Assembly (NCBI RefSeq): GCF_000336935.1
Contig: NZ_AOME01000013.1
Span: 1 to 37,631 of the forward strand
Length of the DNA stretch: 37,631 nt
Direction of reading: 5' to 3'
DNA from: Halococcus salifodinae DSM 8989
GTDB taxonomy: Archaea; Halobacteriota; Halobacteria; Halobacteriales; Halococcaceae
The position numbers were made by a program, and so were the translations under genes. Below are positions 16,760-24,734 of the stretch, one piece after another. The notes below the pieces were generated by a model that searched no databases, was not told where the DNA came from, and worked only from the letters and a program-made list of their open reading frames with translations. Positions within the stretch are counted from its first letter, which is position 1, and the number at the start of each line of letters is the position of its first letter.

Positions 16760-19006
16760 CTATGAGTCGTTTCGTCTACCCTTTCGATGACTGCGACCGG
16801 AACCAGCCTTCCGGTTTCCGTACTCTGTCTCGTTGGTGTAGGTGTCGAACAGGTTGAATCGGTCCCCGAAGTTCGTCGTGATCGGAACCGATGGATTGCC
16901 ATTCAGGTTGTTCGTGCCGTCGGTCACCGCACCACCAAGGCGGAGGTCCGAACCGAGAGCTTCGGCGATCGTGTTTAGATTCGTCCGGGCTACTTCGGGG
17001 ACAGCCCCACCGAGCAGGACGACGGCACCACCGTCTTTCCGGAACGTACGGACAGCATCGAGTTCGGTCTCGGTGTAGGCTTCGGTGGGCGCAGTAATCA
17101 GCAGTGCTCGGCCGTTGCCGAGTAGCTCAGCTCCGAAGCCTGTTGCGAGTTGGTTGACCCCTTCGAACGCGATATCGACCCCTTCGAGATACCGCAGATA
17201 GTAGGCGGCATCCTCGGCCGAGAGCGCATAGCTCGCGGCGAACTGACCGTGGCCACCGTCGATGAGCACTGGTGCTTCCCCGTACTCGTCAGAAGCGTTC
17301 CTCTCCGGCGGTCCAGCACGGTCCGGCGGCCCCGCGTGAGGCGGTGGTCCACCGTTGCCAGGGGTATCGGGTGGCCCAGCATGGAGAGGAGGCCCGCGGC
17401 CGGCGGTGGCGGCGGTCCGCGACAGCAAGTGCGTCAGGAAGACGTAGTTGCCGTAGCCATTCGTCTCGACTGGATACCCCTCGGCGATCTCGTAGGCTTC
17501 ATCGACGAACGGTGATCCGACCATCGCGATCCCGGCGTCATCGTCGACCGCGATGAGCGGTGCGTTCGGCGTCGAGGCAGTGGCCTCGGCACGCACGGGC
17601 ACACGACCACTCAGATCGCCACTCGCGCTCTCGATGGCGGCTGCCCGCGGGACGAAGAGCTCCTCGACGGGATCGTTCCGAATCGACTCGGCGTTCGCTG
17701 GATCGCTCGCGGACCACACGTTTCGGCCGGTCTCTCGGGCGTCGAGTTCAGCGGCGAGGAACTCGTCGTGGCGTGCCAGCCCGGAATCGTACACGCGGGC
17801 GTGACCTGCGTCGATCACCCGGTGGTTGTAGAGTGTCTCGCGACTCCCAGAACCATCGGCGTCGTACGTGAGGTAGCCGAGCACGCGCCCGAACTCGTCG
17901 CGAGCTGGCTCGTTCGCGTCGAAGCTGAGGTCGACTCGCTGCCCGGGCGATAGTTCACCCCTCGCGAACGCGGTGGCCGCGTTGCCCGCAGCTTCGAGAT
18001 AGTCGTACGATTCGATTCCTTCCCACTCCTCGGCGCGCTCGGTGCTGGTCGCACTCCCCGTCTCGGGCGTGTCGATACCGAGCACCCGAATGGCCGTCTC
18101 CTGACCCCCTTCGAAACGGACATCGACCGTGTCGCCGTCGGTGACTTCGACGACTTCGACGGTGTAGGTCTTCGAGGGATCGAGTTCGAAGCCGAGGCCC
18201 TCACGGTCGGCAAAGTAGTCGAACGCGGTGTTGAAGTTCGAGGTCAACGGTACGAAGGGTGCGTAGAGGTTGTTCTCGGGGTCGTACACCTGATCGTCGT
18301 TGAACCGGAAGCCCGTGCCGATGGCTTCGGCGATCGCATTGAGGTTCGCCGTCGCGTCGAAGTTATTGAAATCCGACTGATCGAACAGCAGCAGTGTGCC
18401 CCCGTTTGCGACGAACGCCACGAGCGCGTCGCGTTCGGCGGCCGAGAAGACCTCCGAAGGCGAGGTGACGATCGCCGCATCGGCTCCTGTGAGGTCGGCA
18501 GCGATGTCCGTGGTCGCGGCGATTTCGTACCCGTTCGCTTCGGCGTAGCCGATGAACGCGCTGAATTTCTCGGTGTCGTAGAACTGCCCGTGCCCCTCGT
18601 CGAAGACGACGGTCGGGCCGTCAGCCTCGGCATCGAGAACGTTGAGCAGGAACTCCTCGTTACCGTAGTTGAAGTCGGTATCGTCCTGGCCGATCGGCGC
18701 ACCGAAACCCACGATCCCGTCGTCGCTCGCTACGAGGGGAATCGGTGTTCCATCGGGGTACGAAACGGCGTCACCGTTCCCATCCGCGTCGCCATTGTAC
18801 GCGGTGGATTCGGCCCAGACTGCGACCAGCGAGTCGTCGGTCAGGGGTCGTTCGTTCCCGTCGAGAAGGCTCGCCGTCGAGTCGAACGCGAGAGGTCGTA
18901 TCGTCCCGTCGGTTGCCAGCAGTTCCTGGGAGGACGCTGCGCCTGCTCCGGAGAGCGCCGTAGCGCTTGTCGCTCCCAGTGCGGTCAAAAAGGTTCGTCG
19001 TCGCAT
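16760..19006 (-). CDS. Tat-exported staphylococcal-nuclease-like protein with a duplicated accessory domain
   Basis: Predicted secreted nuclease of 748 residues. The N-terminus RRRTFLTALG plus an Ala-rich core is a twin-arginine signal. Residues 280-431 are an SNase domain with the catalytic set in place: D290 (VTDGDT), R307 (IRVLGIDTPE), D312, E315 and R374 (FGRVLGYLTYD). On both sides sits a related unit: residues 88-263 (PLVASDDGIVGFG...DEGHGQF...LNAIAEAIG...VPLTSNF) and 483-713 (PLIAVDDDAGIAM...DGGHGQF...LNTIAEALG...VPITTNF). These resemble the glutamine-amidotransferase-like folds of DUF4350-type proteins. The second copy contains a Gly/Pro/His linker at 537-568, and the protein ends in a basic tail. 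A role in degrading environmental DNA is plausible. Confidence 0.88.
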   Translation of the reverse strand: MRRRTFLTALGATSATALSGAGAASSQELLATDGTIRPLAFDSTASLLDGNERPLTDDSLVAVWAESTAYNGDADGNGDAVSYPDGTPIPLVASDDGIVGFGAPIGQDDTDFNYGNEEFLLNVLDAEADGPTVVFDEGHGQFYDTEKFSAFIGYAEANGYEIAATTDIAADLTGADAAIVTSPSEVFSAAERDALVAFVANGGTLLLFDQSDFNNFDATANLNAIAEAIGTGFRFNDDQVYDPENNLYAPFVPLTSNFNTAFDYFADREGLGFELDPSKTYTVEVVEVTDGDTVDVRFEGGQETAIRVLGIDTPETGSATSTERAEEWEGIESYDYLEAAGNAATAFARGELSPGQRVDLSFDANEPARDEFGRVLGYLTYDADGSGSRETLYNHRVIDAGHARVYDSGLARHDEFLAAELDARETGRNVWSASDPANAESIRNDPVEELFVPRAAAIESASGDLSGRVPVRAEATASTPNAPLIAVDDDAGIAMVGSPFVDEAYEIAEGYPVETNGYGNYVFLTHLLSRTAATAGRGPPLHAGPPDTPGNGGPPPHAGPPDRAGPPERNASDEYGEAPVLIDGGHGQFAASYALSAEDAAYYLRYLEGVDIAFEGVNQLATGFGAELLGNGRALLITAPTEAYTETELDAVRTFRKDGGAVVLLGGAVPEVARTNLNTIAEALGSDLRLGGAVTDGTNNLNGNPSVPITTNFGDRFNLFDTYTNETEYGNRKAGSGRSHRKGRRNDS

Positions 19007-19032
19007 GACAGTCTCGGACCTCTAACAGCGAA

Positions 19033-19056
19033 ATCAAATCATTTTTTATTTTATAC
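19033..19056 (-). promoter_or_regulatory. AT-rich promoter of the nuclease gene
   Basis: A 24-nt AT-only stretch broken by two C residues, in an otherwise GC-rich divergent region. On the minus strand it holds TATAAAATA about 42-50 nt upstream of the ATG at 19006, implying a leader of about 15-20 nt. Confidence 0.5.
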
Positions 19057-19207
19057 TGGCGGGATACAGTGAGAAAATAGAGTGGTGATCGGGTTATCGG
19101 GATCCAAGTCGGTAGACAGATCTCGCGTGCGTGACAGACGACGAGGGACGGCCGTGGGAACGACTATCAGAACGGTTTTTCACGCTCCGGCAACTCTTGC
19201 GGGACGC

Positions 19208-20728
19208 ATGTCCACCGACGCACGCACGCCGGAGGAGAGCCGCGACGAGATCCGGGAGCGCCACCGCGAGGCGCGCGCGGAGTTGATTCCCGACGAACCC
19301 GCACAGCACTACATCGGCGGCGAGTTCGTCGCGAGCGCGTCGGGCGAGACCTTCGAGACGCGCGATCCCACGACGGGCGAAGTGCTCGCCGAGGCCCAGG
19401 CCGGCAACAGCGAGGACGTCGATCGGGCTGTCGAGGCGGCGTGGGAGGCCTACGAGACGGAGTGGTCCGAGGCCGACGCCACGAAACGCCAGCGCGTGCT
19501 GAACGAGATCGCGGATCGAGTGGAAGACCGACGGAGCGAACTGGCCACAATCGAGAGTCTCGATAACGGCAAACCCATTCGCGAGGCGCGCGCGGACGTC
19601 GCCCTCGTCGCCGACCAGTTCCGGTACTTCGCCGGCGCGACCCGAACCCACGGCGGCGACACCGTGCCGTCGAGATCGGGCAAGTCGATCCAGACGATCC
19701 GCGAGCCCTACGGCGTGGTCGGCGCGGTCGTGCCGTGGAACTTCCCGCTGCTGATCGCGACGTGGAAGCTCGCGCCCGCGCTCGCGGCCGGGAACACGGT
19801 GGTACTCAAACCCGCCGAAGAGACGCCGCTCTCCGTACTCGAACTCGTTCGCGAGATCGACGACGTGGTTCCGGATGGCGTGGTCAATATCGTCACGGGC
19901 TACGGCGCTGAGGCGGGCGCACCGCTCACCGGACACGAGGACGTCCGAAAGGTCTCCTTCACGGGCTCGACTGCCGTCGGCAAGGAGGTCATGAAGGCCG
20001 CCGCCGAGAACGTCTCGGATGTGACCCTCGAACTCGGCGGGAAGAGCCCCGTCGTGGTGTTCCCCGACGCCGACATCCAGCAGGCGGTCCGCGTGATGAT
20101 GATCGCGATGTTCTATAACACTGGTGAGTGCTGCACTGCGGGCACCCGGCTGTTCGTCCACGAGGACATCTACGAGGAGTTCATGGACGCCTTTGTGGAG
20201 GCTGCTGAGGGACTTCAGATGGGCGACCCACTCTCGAAGGACACGCGACTCGGCCCGAAGGTCTCCGAAGAACAGGTCGAACGCACGCTCTCGTACATCG
20301 ACCAGGCGCGCGAGGACGGCGCGCGGATCGTGACTGGTGGGTCCCAGCCCGAGAGCGACGCGCTCGCCGACGGCTGTTTCGTCGTCCCCACCGTCATCGA
20401 CGATATCGATCACGACTCCGACCCCGTCCAGGAGGAGATCTTCGGCCCGGTCGAGGAAGTGTTCGCGTGGTCGGACTACGACGAGATGATGGAGCGCGCC
20501 AACGACGTCGACTACGGCCTCGCGGCGGGCGTCATCACGAACGACCTCTCGAAGGCGAACCGGGCGGCTCGGGACATCGAGGCGGGCAACATCTGGGTCA
20601 ACCAGTACAACGACTTCCCGGCAGGCCAGCCCTTCGGCGGGTACAAGCAGTCGGGAATCGGGCGCGAGCAGGCCGAAGACACCCTCGACCACTACTCCCA
20701 GACCAAGACGATCAACATGAACCTCTAA
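19208..20728 (+). CDS. NAD(P)-dependent aldehyde dehydrogenase
   Basis: Aldehyde dehydrogenase superfamily enzyme of 506 residues, oxidising an aldehyde to its acid. The Rossmann region includes VVPWNFPLLIATWKLAPAL and FTGSTAVGKEV. The general base is E275 in LELGGKSP and the nucleophile is C309 in NTGECCTAGTR. The end EEIFGPVEEVF...FGGYKQSGIGRE is typical of the betaine/retinal/indole-acetaldehyde dehydrogenase group, but the substrate cannot be read from sequence. An N-terminal acidic extension of about 35 residues precedes the fold. ATG 19208 is chosen because a GGTTTTTCAC box lies about 26-33 nt upstream. The first end unit of the cassette family begins 32 nt after its stop. Confidence 0.92.
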   Translation: MSTDARTPEESRDEIRERHREARAELIPDEPAQHYIGGEFVASASGETFETRDPTTGEVLAEAQAGNSEDVDRAVEAAWEAYETEWSEADATKRQRVLNEIADRVEDRRSELATIESLDNGKPIREARADVALVADQFRYFAGATRTHGGDTVPSRSGKSIQTIREPYGVVGAVVPWNFPLLIATWKLAPALAAGNTVVLKPAEETPLSVLELVREIDDVVPDGVVNIVTGYGAEAGAPLTGHEDVRKVSFTGSTAVGKEVMKAAAENVSDVTLELGGKSPVVVFPDADIQQAVRVMMIAMFYNTGECCTAGTRLFVHEDIYEEFMDAFVEAAEGLQMGDPLSKDTRLGPKVSEEQVERTLSYIDQAREDGARIVTGGSQPESDALADGCFVVPTVIDDIDHDSDPVQEEIFGPVEEVFAWSDYDEMMERANDVDYGLAAGVITNDLSKANRAARDIEAGNIWVNQYNDFPAGQPFGGYKQSGIGREQAEDTLDHYSQTKTINMNL

Positions 20729-20759
20729 GCGGTTTTATAGGGGTCATCGGAGAGCTCCG

Positions 20760-20829
20760 TAGTTTTGCGCGAGTCCTCCCCAGCAGTTGTGAGATCCAGC
20801 GTGCGAGATACAGGGCGCGTATCTTGCAC
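20760..20829 (-). repeat. End unit A: hairpin plus core, left end of cassette 1
   Basis: Hairpin at 20801-20829: arm GTGCGAGATAC, 7-nt loop AGGGCGC, arm GTATCTTGCAC, with 10 of 11 pairs. Read on the minus strand, a 22-nt spacer leads to the core GAGGACTCGCGCAAAACTA (20778 to 20760), which aligns with GAGGACTTCCGCTAAACACTA of unit E allowing small gaps. Loop plus flanks (ATACGCGCCCTGTA) match unit D over 14 nt. The core faces the aldehyde dehydrogenase gene and the hairpin faces the membrane-protein gene. Confidence 0.65.
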
Positions 20830-20830
20830 C

Positions 20831-20861
20831 AACCCTCTTGCTATTACTGACAGAGGGGGTT
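20831..20861. repeat. Second hairpin next to end unit A
   Basis: AACCCTCT (20831-20838) pairs with AGAGGGGGTT (20852-20861) with one bulge and a 13-nt loop. It lies one base beyond the unit A hairpin and upstream of the promoter of the small membrane-protein gene. It might act as a terminator for read-through from the aldehyde dehydrogenase gene or be part of the cassette end. Confidence 0.45.
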
Positions 20862-20880
20862 CGATAGCCAAAACAACAGA

Positions 20881-20888
20881 TATATTAT
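20881..20888 (+). promoter_or_regulatory. TATA box of the cassette 1 gene
   Basis: TATATTAT, 29-36 nt upstream of the ATG at 20917. It lies inside the paired end units, so the captured gene appears to carry its own promoter. A GGAGAG sequence at 20894-20899 is too far from the ATG for a normal ribosome-binding site. Confidence 0.55.
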
Positions 20889-20916
20889 CTGAAGGAGAGA
20901 ACCGCCGACACTCGGT

Positions 20917-21408
20917 ATGATAAGCCGGTCATGGTACTTCCCCATCCTCTACGTAATAAGCTACCTCTACTACCTCATCGGAACGTTAGTCATCCCCTCG
21001 CTCCAGATGCCGTTGATATTGGTAACGAAAGTGCTTGCCGCCATCACCGGTTTCATCCTCTTGTTTTCCTTCCCGCTGCTCGCTATCTTTCTGTATCGAG
21101 ACGCGAAAGCCATAATGATCGCTGACCGAGAGTGGGAACCAAAGCCAATACACTACGGAATTCTCGGCCTCGCCCCGATTCTGGCGATGATTCCTGCCAT
21201 CACCTTCTCGAACATCCCACAGGTCGCCACCACCGATTTCTACGCAGTAGCCGTTCCAGCAACGACCATGCCAGTAAACACGCAGGGCATCATAGCGTTT
21301 TGCCTCACGCTGGTTCCCTTAGCTGTCTGTGTGTGGTATCTCTACCGACGCCGGCAACGAGTAGGACTTACGTCGACTCTTGGACCCACCGTCGAATTAC
21401 AATCGTAA
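20917..21408 (+). CDS. Uncharacterised four-helix membrane protein (cassette 1 cargo)
   Basis: Protein of 163 residues with four predicted membrane helices (about 6-26, 30-58, 78-97 and 120-141), a short charged loop YRDAKAIMIADREWEPKP after helix 2, and a basic cytoplasmic RRRQR near 143-148 after helix 4. It is not acidic and uses many A/T-ending codons (ATA, GTA, TTG), unlike the GC-rich neighbours. I recognise no family. It is the only gene between end units A and B and has its own TATA box, which suggests acquisition as a unit. Function unknown. Confidence 0.75.
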   Translation: MISRSWYFPILYVISYLYYLIGTLVIPSLQMPLILVTKVLAAITGFILLFSFPLLAIFLYRDAKAIMIADREWEPKPIHYGILGLAPILAMIPAITFSNIPQVATTDFYAVAVPATTMPVNTQGIIAFCLTLVPLAVCVWYLYRRRQRVGLTSTLGPTVELQS

Positions 21409-21461
21409 GGACCGCCGAACGCCTACGAGAGCTTTAGTTCATGTCTTGCAGGCTCGATAAC

Positions 21462-21474
21462 CTCATGGTATGAG
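21462..21474. repeat. Small hairpin before end unit B
   Basis: CTCAT (21462-21466) and ATGAG (21470-21474) form a perfect 5-bp stem with a 3-nt loop, 54 nt after the membrane-protein stop and 17 nt before the unit B hairpin. It may be a terminator; there is no T-tract. Confidence 0.35.
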
Positions 21475-21491
21475 ATTGCGACAGAGACCAG

Positions 21492-21557
21492 ATGCGAGAT
21501 AGATCCTCTGTATCTCGCACGCCGATTTCAACAGGTAGTCATTCCGCAAAAGCACAA
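21492..21557 (+). repeat. End unit B: hairpin plus core, right end of cassette 1
   Basis: Hairpin at 21492-21520: arm ATGCGAGATAG, 7-nt loop ATCCTCT, arm GTATCTCGCAC. A 20-nt spacer (its start CGATTTCAACA resembles CGGCTTCAACA of unit C) leads to the core ATTCCGCAAAAGCACA at 21541-21556, comparable to CTTCCGCTAAACAC of units D and E. It is opposite in orientation to unit A, so the two form facing ends around one gene. Confidence 0.65.
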
Positions 21558-21646
21558 CGTGTGATGACTTCGGCCAATCCCCATCGCAGCCGTGGTGATC
21601 GTGCACCGTTGACGGAAGCCGTCGTCTCCTTCGAGAGGGCAGACGA

Positions 21647-22075
21647 TCACTCCATACCGCGCTCCGCCGCTCCCGCCCGTATCTCCGCGGCGCGTTCGCG
21701 AACCCACGATGTGTAGCGCTCGACTTTGCTGGGCTTCACGCCGTAGAACGACGCGACCCAGTTGACGTCCGTCTCGGGTTGGGTGAGGAGATACGCGGCG
21801 AGCGTGTCACGACCGGCCTGGATGATTGCCGGTGGGACGCCCCGCACACCCGTTCCTTCCTCCTGGAACCCGTTCACGTCGAAGTAGACGGCGGCGTACA
21901 ACTCCGCGAGGTCGGGATCGTCGAAGGTGATCCCGTCGTGGTGTGGCGCTTCGAACCGATAGCGCGGCCCCTCGCCGGTCGCCGAAACGTGTTCCGTGAT
22001 TCGCACGCCGAGGACGTACTCCCTGAACGACGATTCGCCCCGTTCGACGCCGGATGCGTCATCGGACTGTGCCAT
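21647..22075 (-). CDS. Uncharacterised acidic protein with a possible helix-turn-helix end
   Basis: Protein of 142 residues. After a short acidic start, residues 18-75 look beta-rich (EYVLGVRITEHVSATG, YRFEAPHHDGITFDD). Residues 78-140 are helical and end WVASFYGVKPSKVERYTSWV, which resembles a helix-turn-helix of the kind used for DNA binding, though weakly. I do not recognise the family. A TTAAGCC box lies about 28-34 nt upstream of the ATG at 22075. The gene is divergent from the DUF2298 gene, and codon use is host-like. Confidence 0.7.
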   Translation of the reverse strand: MAQSDDASGVERGESSFREYVLGVRITEHVSATGEGPRYRFEAPHHDGITFDDPDLAELYAAVYFDVNGFQEEGTGVRGVPPAIIQAGRDTLAAYLLTQPETDVNWVASFYGVKPSKVERYTSWVRERAAEIRAGAAERGME

Positions 22076-22244
22076 GCTGGACGAACCATCCTACGAGTCG
22101 GGCTTAAGTCGTTGTAATTGCGCTATATACCCCTCGGGACGGGTTGGGAACGCTACCAGCCGGGTTGGTGTTCCGATCCCGTTCGAGCGGTGTCGGCCCG
22201 GCAAGCAAAAGCGTATTACGGGCTTGCGGTTACCGTTCGGACGG

Positions 22245-24695
22245 ATGGAGTACGGCCTCGTCGTGGTGTGGTGGGTGGCTGTCGTCGGGCTCGCGCTGTT
22301 CGGCCTGCCGGTCGCCGCGTGGCTTTGCTCGACGCTGCCAGGCCGCGGCGCAGGGTTCTCGCTCGGCATCGCGTTGACGATCGTGACGCTCGTCGCGTTC
22401 TGGGTCGGCCACCTCGCGCTTGGGTGGGTGGCTCTCGGGGCTGGCCTCGTGGCGCTCGCGGTCGCGGCGGTGCTCGCGGTACGAGCAGGCGTCGCCATCG
22501 ACCGCCGGGCGGCTACCGAGGCGCTCGTGGTGTTCACCGTCGTTTACCTCGGTGTTCTCGTCGTGCGGTCGGTCGAGCCGGGAATCACGCCCGGCGGCGA
22601 GAAGTTCCTCGATTTCGGATTGGTGGCCTCGCTGTACCGTGCCCCGCAGCTACCGCCGGAGGACTTCTGGTTTGCGGGGGAGTCGTTGATCTACTACTAC
22701 GGCGGTCACTTCCTCGCGTCGCTGTTGACCCGACTCACGGGCACTCATCCGTGGTTCGGATTCAATCTCTCGATGGCGGTGTTTTTCGGGACGCTCGCGG
22801 CTGGAGCGTACGAACTCGCGGGCTCGATCGCGGCCAGCCGATCCGGCGACGATTCGATCGGCTCACAGTCTGCCTCACACGGGTCGGCCGGTCCGGATTC
22901 GGCCATCACTGCCGACTCGGTCACTACCGCCGACTCGGCCGTCGACTCGCGCTCGACCGGCGGTCGTGTCACGACCGGACTGTATGATCGCCGTGAGCGC
23001 GTCATCGCCGGTGTCACGGCAGTCTTTTTCACGGTCTGTGCGAGCAACCCCTCGACTGCGATCCGGTTGCTGGTGCGGCGGCTTCCGGCGGCGATCCGCG
23101 ACGAGGCCGCGACGGCGTTCGCGGCGGCCCACTCACAGCTCGTGACCGAGTGGGTCCTCGAACCGATCCCCCAGGGGTACAACTACAAGGTCGCCAGTCG
23201 GATCATTCCTCTGACGTACGACCCGTTTCCGCTGTTCGGGATCGTGCGGGGCGACATCCGGCCCTACCTCCTGAGTACGCCCTTTCTGCTCGTCGTGGCG
23301 GGACTCTGCTACGCCTACTACCGCACGCCCGCGACCGCGGTCCGCCGTCGTCGCGCGGTGGTCTTCGGTGCGATTCCCATCGTCGGCGGGTTCATGGCCG
23401 TCGTCAACACGTGGAGTTTCCCGACGGTCCTCGGCCTGCTGTGGCTCTCGCTGACGTTTGCCGATGCGGAACTGCGCTCGCTGCTCCCGGCGATCACGGC
23501 CACGGCTGTCGATCGGTTCGTCGGCAACCCAGGGTCCGACACGTCTCGCAGCATGGTGCGCGGCACGCTCGCCCGGACGATCGGGGCGACGGGGATCACG
23601 GTCGGTGCGGGGGTCATCGGGGTGCTCGTCGCGCTCCCCTTCCTCCTCGGGCCGGTGGGGTCGCGCCCGAGCACGCCCATCGTCGTCCTCGAAGCCGCCG
23701 CACGCAGTTCGCTCGGGTCGTTGCTGCTCGTCCACGGGGCGTTCCTCGCGGTGCTCGTCGCCACCTCGTTCGCGTGGCTCCGCGGCCGCGTGGCGACGTC
23801 GGTCGTGACCGCCGGTCTGCTCGCCTTTCTCGTCCTCGTCGCGGTCGCTCCGGCGCCGCTCGCGCCGTTCGCGCTGTTCGGCCCGCTGCTCGCCGTGGGC
23901 TGGTACGCCCTCGCCACCGATCGCGATGTCGGCTACGAGGGCGTGCTCGTGGTCGCCGGCCTCGGGCTCGTGCTTTTCGCCGAACTCGTGTACGTCAGGG
24001 AGGGCGGTGGCAGCCGGTTCAACACCGTCGTCAAGACCTACATGCCGACGTGGATCCTCTGGGCGAGCGCGACCGGGGTCCTTCTCCCGCGGCTCGTCCG
24101 TGGGCGGGGCGAGTGGTCGTGGAGCCGTCGCCGCCAGCAAGTCGGTGCCGTGCTCGCCGCGCTGCTCGTGATCTCGACTGCGGTCTACGGCGGGGTTGCA
24201 CTCAAGGGCCACTTCGACGATCCCGACACCGGCGGCTCGACGCTCGATGGCCTCGCCGCGGCCGAGGAGAACATTCCTAATCAGGTCGCCGCCATCCGCT
24301 GGCTCGACGACCGTTCCGGCCGGCCGACGATCGTCGCCGCACCCGGTATCGCGGTCTACGACTGGAGCGCCAGTCCGGCGTCGAGCCTCACGGGCTTCCC
24401 GACGATCGCCGGTGTCTCCCACGAGATCCAGTACCGCAGCCGGGAGGCGTACGTCGATCGCGTCCGAGCAGTCAACACCGTCTACCTCGGCTCGGACGGC
24501 TGGCGAGCCGAACTGCTCTCTCGGCACGACGTGGAGTACGTGTACGTCGGGCCGGCCGAACGCGATCGCTACGGTGATATCCGGCCGTTCGATGGGCTTC
24601 CCGGCGTCACAGTCGCGTTCAGTGCCGACGACGTGACGATCTACGCCGTGAACGGGAGTCGCCTGCCCGAGAGCGACCGGAACGTCTCGGGGTGA
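22245..24695 (+). CDS. DUF2298 (YYY-type) multi-pass membrane protein, GT-C-like
   Basis: Large membrane protein of 816 residues with about a dozen helices. The family mark is a conserved acidic and aromatic loop after the first helices (KFLDFGLVASLYRAPQLPPEDFW, in part, then SLIYYYGGHF near 145-155). DUF2298 proteins are regarded as probable glycosyltransferases of the GT-C fold, so a role in lipid-linked glycan or surface glycoprotein sugar transfer is inferred. Residues about 203-245 are an unusual Ser/Asp/Thr-rich loop with repeated ADSV/ADSA units. A soluble C-terminal part follows the last helix (about 660-816). ATG 22245 is chosen because a GTATTACG box lies about 30 nt upstream; the earlier open frame is extension. 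Confidence 0.87.
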   Translation: MEYGLVVVWWVAVVGLALFGLPVAAWLCSTLPGRGAGFSLGIALTIVTLVAFWVGHLALGWVALGAGLVALAVAAVLAVRAGVAIDRRAATEALVVFTVVYLGVLVVRSVEPGITPGGEKFLDFGLVASLYRAPQLPPEDFWFAGESLIYYYGGHFLASLLTRLTGTHPWFGFNLSMAVFFGTLAAGAYELAGSIAASRSGDDSIGSQSASHGSAGPDSAITADSVTTADSAVDSRSTGGRVTTGLYDRRERVIAGVTAVFFTVCASNPSTAIRLLVRRLPAAIRDEAATAFAAAHSQLVTEWVLEPIPQGYNYKVASRIIPLTYDPFPLFGIVRGDIRPYLLSTPFLLVVAGLCYAYYRTPATAVRRRRAVVFGAIPIVGGFMAVVNTWSFPTVLGLLWLSLTFADAELRSLLPAITATAVDRFVGNPGSDTSRSMVRGTLARTIGATGITVGAGVIGVLVALPFLLGPVGSRPSTPIVVLEAAARSSLGSLLLVHGAFLAVLVATSFAWLRGRVATSVVTAGLLAFLVLVAVAPAPLAPFALFGPLLAVGWYALATDRDVGYEGVLVVAGLGLVLFAELVYVREGGGSRFNTVVKTYMPTWILWASATGVLLPRLVRGRGEWSWSRRRQQVGAVLAALLVISTAVYGGVALKGHFDDPDTGGSTLDGLAAAEENIPNQVAAIRWLDDRSGRPTIVAAPGIAVYDWSASPASSLTGFPTIAGVSHEIQYRSREAYVDRVRAVNTVYLGSDGWRAELLSRHDVEYVYVGPAERDRYGDIRPFDGLPGVTVAFSADDVTIYAVNGSRLPESDRNVSG

Positions 24696-24734
24696 GTACC
24701 GGTGTTCGATGTGAACACGATCCGGTGGACGATG

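Noticed and set aside
19094-20692. 532-codon minus-strand frame opposite the aldehyde dehydrogenase
   Set aside because: Antisense shadow with Arg/Val/Asp bias; the plus-strand product has all dehydrogenase motifs.
22158-22203. Possible tRNA-like fold upstream of the DUF2298 gene
   Set aside because: GCCGGG and CCCGGC could pair, with GTTCGA inside, but the span is about 46 nt and no D or anticodon arm can be drawn.
23133-24527. 464-codon minus-strand frame opposite the DUF2298 gene
   Set aside because: Extremely Arg/Glu/Asp-rich, as expected from the complement of hydrophobic membrane codons.
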